The position numbers were made by a program, and so were the translations under genes. From Misgurnus anguillicaudatus (Eukaryota; Chordata; Actinopteri; Cypriniformes; Cobitidae): a stretch of 64,000 nt of DNA. Location of the stretch: positions 620,001-684,000 of the forward strand of contig NW_027395276.1 of the NCBI RefSeq assembly GCF_027580225.2, given 5' to 3'. Below the pieces are notes generated by a model that was not told where the DNA came from, did not search any database, and worked only from the letters and a program-made list of their open reading frames with translations. Below, one piece after another: positions 63,013 to 64,000 of the stretch; the stretch's first letter is position 1, and each line of letters starts with the position of its first letter.

Positions 63013-64000
63013 ACATAAACATGGCAAATTTTGGTCCACATCAGGCAAAAAACTATGACTAATTTGACATACATCTTATTCAAAAACTCCCAGTGAAGAA
63101 ACTTGTGGGCTTTTTAATGACACATGGTTTATAAAATATATCCAACCATGTTATAAAACATTGCCATCAATAGGCCAATTTCATTTCCTAAGGGGCTGAC
63201 AAATTAATGCTTGGACCCCTAAAGGCAGATAAACATACAGATGGACTTCCAGCCAGACACATAGACAGAGAAGCTGCATGCAGTTAAGCAGGTGAAGGGA
63301 ATTTTGGGATTGTGTCCATGTTATACCTTCATATAGGCCCTGCAAGTCCTCTCTCTTTTTTGACGCTTTTATTGGTTTAAAACACAAAGACGGAAGATTA
63401 AGAACAACACACACACACAGAAAGAAAGAAAGAGAGAGCAAACAAGACCCTGTAAAAATGTGCCTGCATCAACCATCATAGAGCTGGACCTGATATCATT
63501 AGCAGCGCGTCAACAGTCCCCGTTTCAATTAAGAGAGGCTTTCTGAATGTGCATCTATCTTACATAAGAGGTTTGCTGAACGGGGAAATGCGAAGATGGG
63601 CGTATTGGAGCGTGCATTCAAATGATGCCAGAAAATCCATTAAACTCAACACCGGGTGCCAATAGAGGTCACTTGTATTTGACGGTCACGATTACGGCGA
63701 CGTGATTGTTTCAAACTCCGTGATTGCCGTCAAAACAAAGTATTCCTTTCTCCCCAAACCACAGGAGCTGGATACAGATTTGTATAATGTTAGGAAATTT
63801 ACTGACTAAGAGGTTCATTCCAGAACGGCTCTATTGAGACACGGAGAAATTGCATCCAAATCATTTTTCACATTAGTTTGCGGTGCTTGTGGGCTGTAAT
63901 TTTGTTTTTGAATGATAAAATCATGCTGAATTACAATGTTAACTCTGTCACCATTTATTACATGCGAGGTGGGATGTTGCATTCCAGGAGGGACTGGGTC

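Larger units (their letters stand above)
51733..64000 (-). other. adgrl2 intron, 12.3 kb to window edge, no exon found
   Basis: Contains MITEs at 53066-53311, 53814-54067, 55964-56263, 56393-56781, 56884-57255, 58443-58827, 59768-60180, 60258-60620, 60999-61443 and 62115-63012. The stretches 51900-53040, 54080-55950, 57260-58430 and 63020-64000 look unique and non-coding. I looked for the conserved exon that should precede AIVDTV and did not find it. Confidence 0.6.

Noticed and set aside
63181..63441. Minus-strand frame containing GITWTQSQ, reminiscent of the latrophilin hormone-receptor domain (GIxWPQTQ)
   Set aside because: Only these few residues match; the following conserved Cys-containing block is absent and the rest is low-complexity, so chance similarity is more likely.

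Overview
This is vertebrate nuclear DNA, most likely from a ray-finned fish and probably a cyprinid-type teleost. It is AT-rich, has long introns with GT/AG borders, and is packed with short inverted-repeat DNA transposons and microsatellites of the kind common in cypriniform genomes. The lineage is inferred from repeat style and not proven. There is no bacterial-type gene organisation.

The window holds one recognisable gene, on the minus strand: the 3' half of a latrophilin adhesion GPCR, best matched to ADGRL2 (adgrl2; teleost a/b copy not resolved). Thirteen exons could be placed to the base with GT/AG sites, and all join in frame. They total 2,694 coding bases (897 residues plus stop). 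From 5' to 3' they encode part of the GAIN domain (51549-51732, 40006-40128, 38964-39169), the GPS autoproteolysis site (36364-36537), the seven-helix domain (30836-31045, 26552-26772, 25492-25558, 20135-20226, 17570-17738), and the cytoplasmic tail (16978-17106, 15400-15496, 11129-11257, 603-1495). The tail ends in a PDZ-binding ITSL. The lectin, olfactomedin and hormone-receptor domains and the start of GAIN must lie beyond position 64000. I found no exon of this gene in 51733-64000.

The rest is intron and 3' flank occupied by mobile elements. Many insertions show hAT hallmarks: terminal inverted repeats and 8-bp target duplications, several of them perfect. One (8856-10266) still carries a BED zinc finger and an hAT C-terminal dimerisation fragment; the others seen are non-autonomous. 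Several are nested, for example 32163-34585 inside an older MITE and 17936-18204 inside 17859-18458. Intron 11258-15399 carries a 315-bp tandem array of four near-identical units built from palindromic CACGTG/GTGCGCAC-type modules. Simple repeats sit at 7704-7876 (ATAAT), 15503-15542 (GA), 33157-33262 (GA) and 37845-37977 (TA).

I did not find a new gene system. The points most worth a second look are the palindromic 315-bp array, the splice sites bordered by repeats (15496 acceptor, 26552 donor), the nested hAT insertions, and the divergent acidic tail of the receptor.
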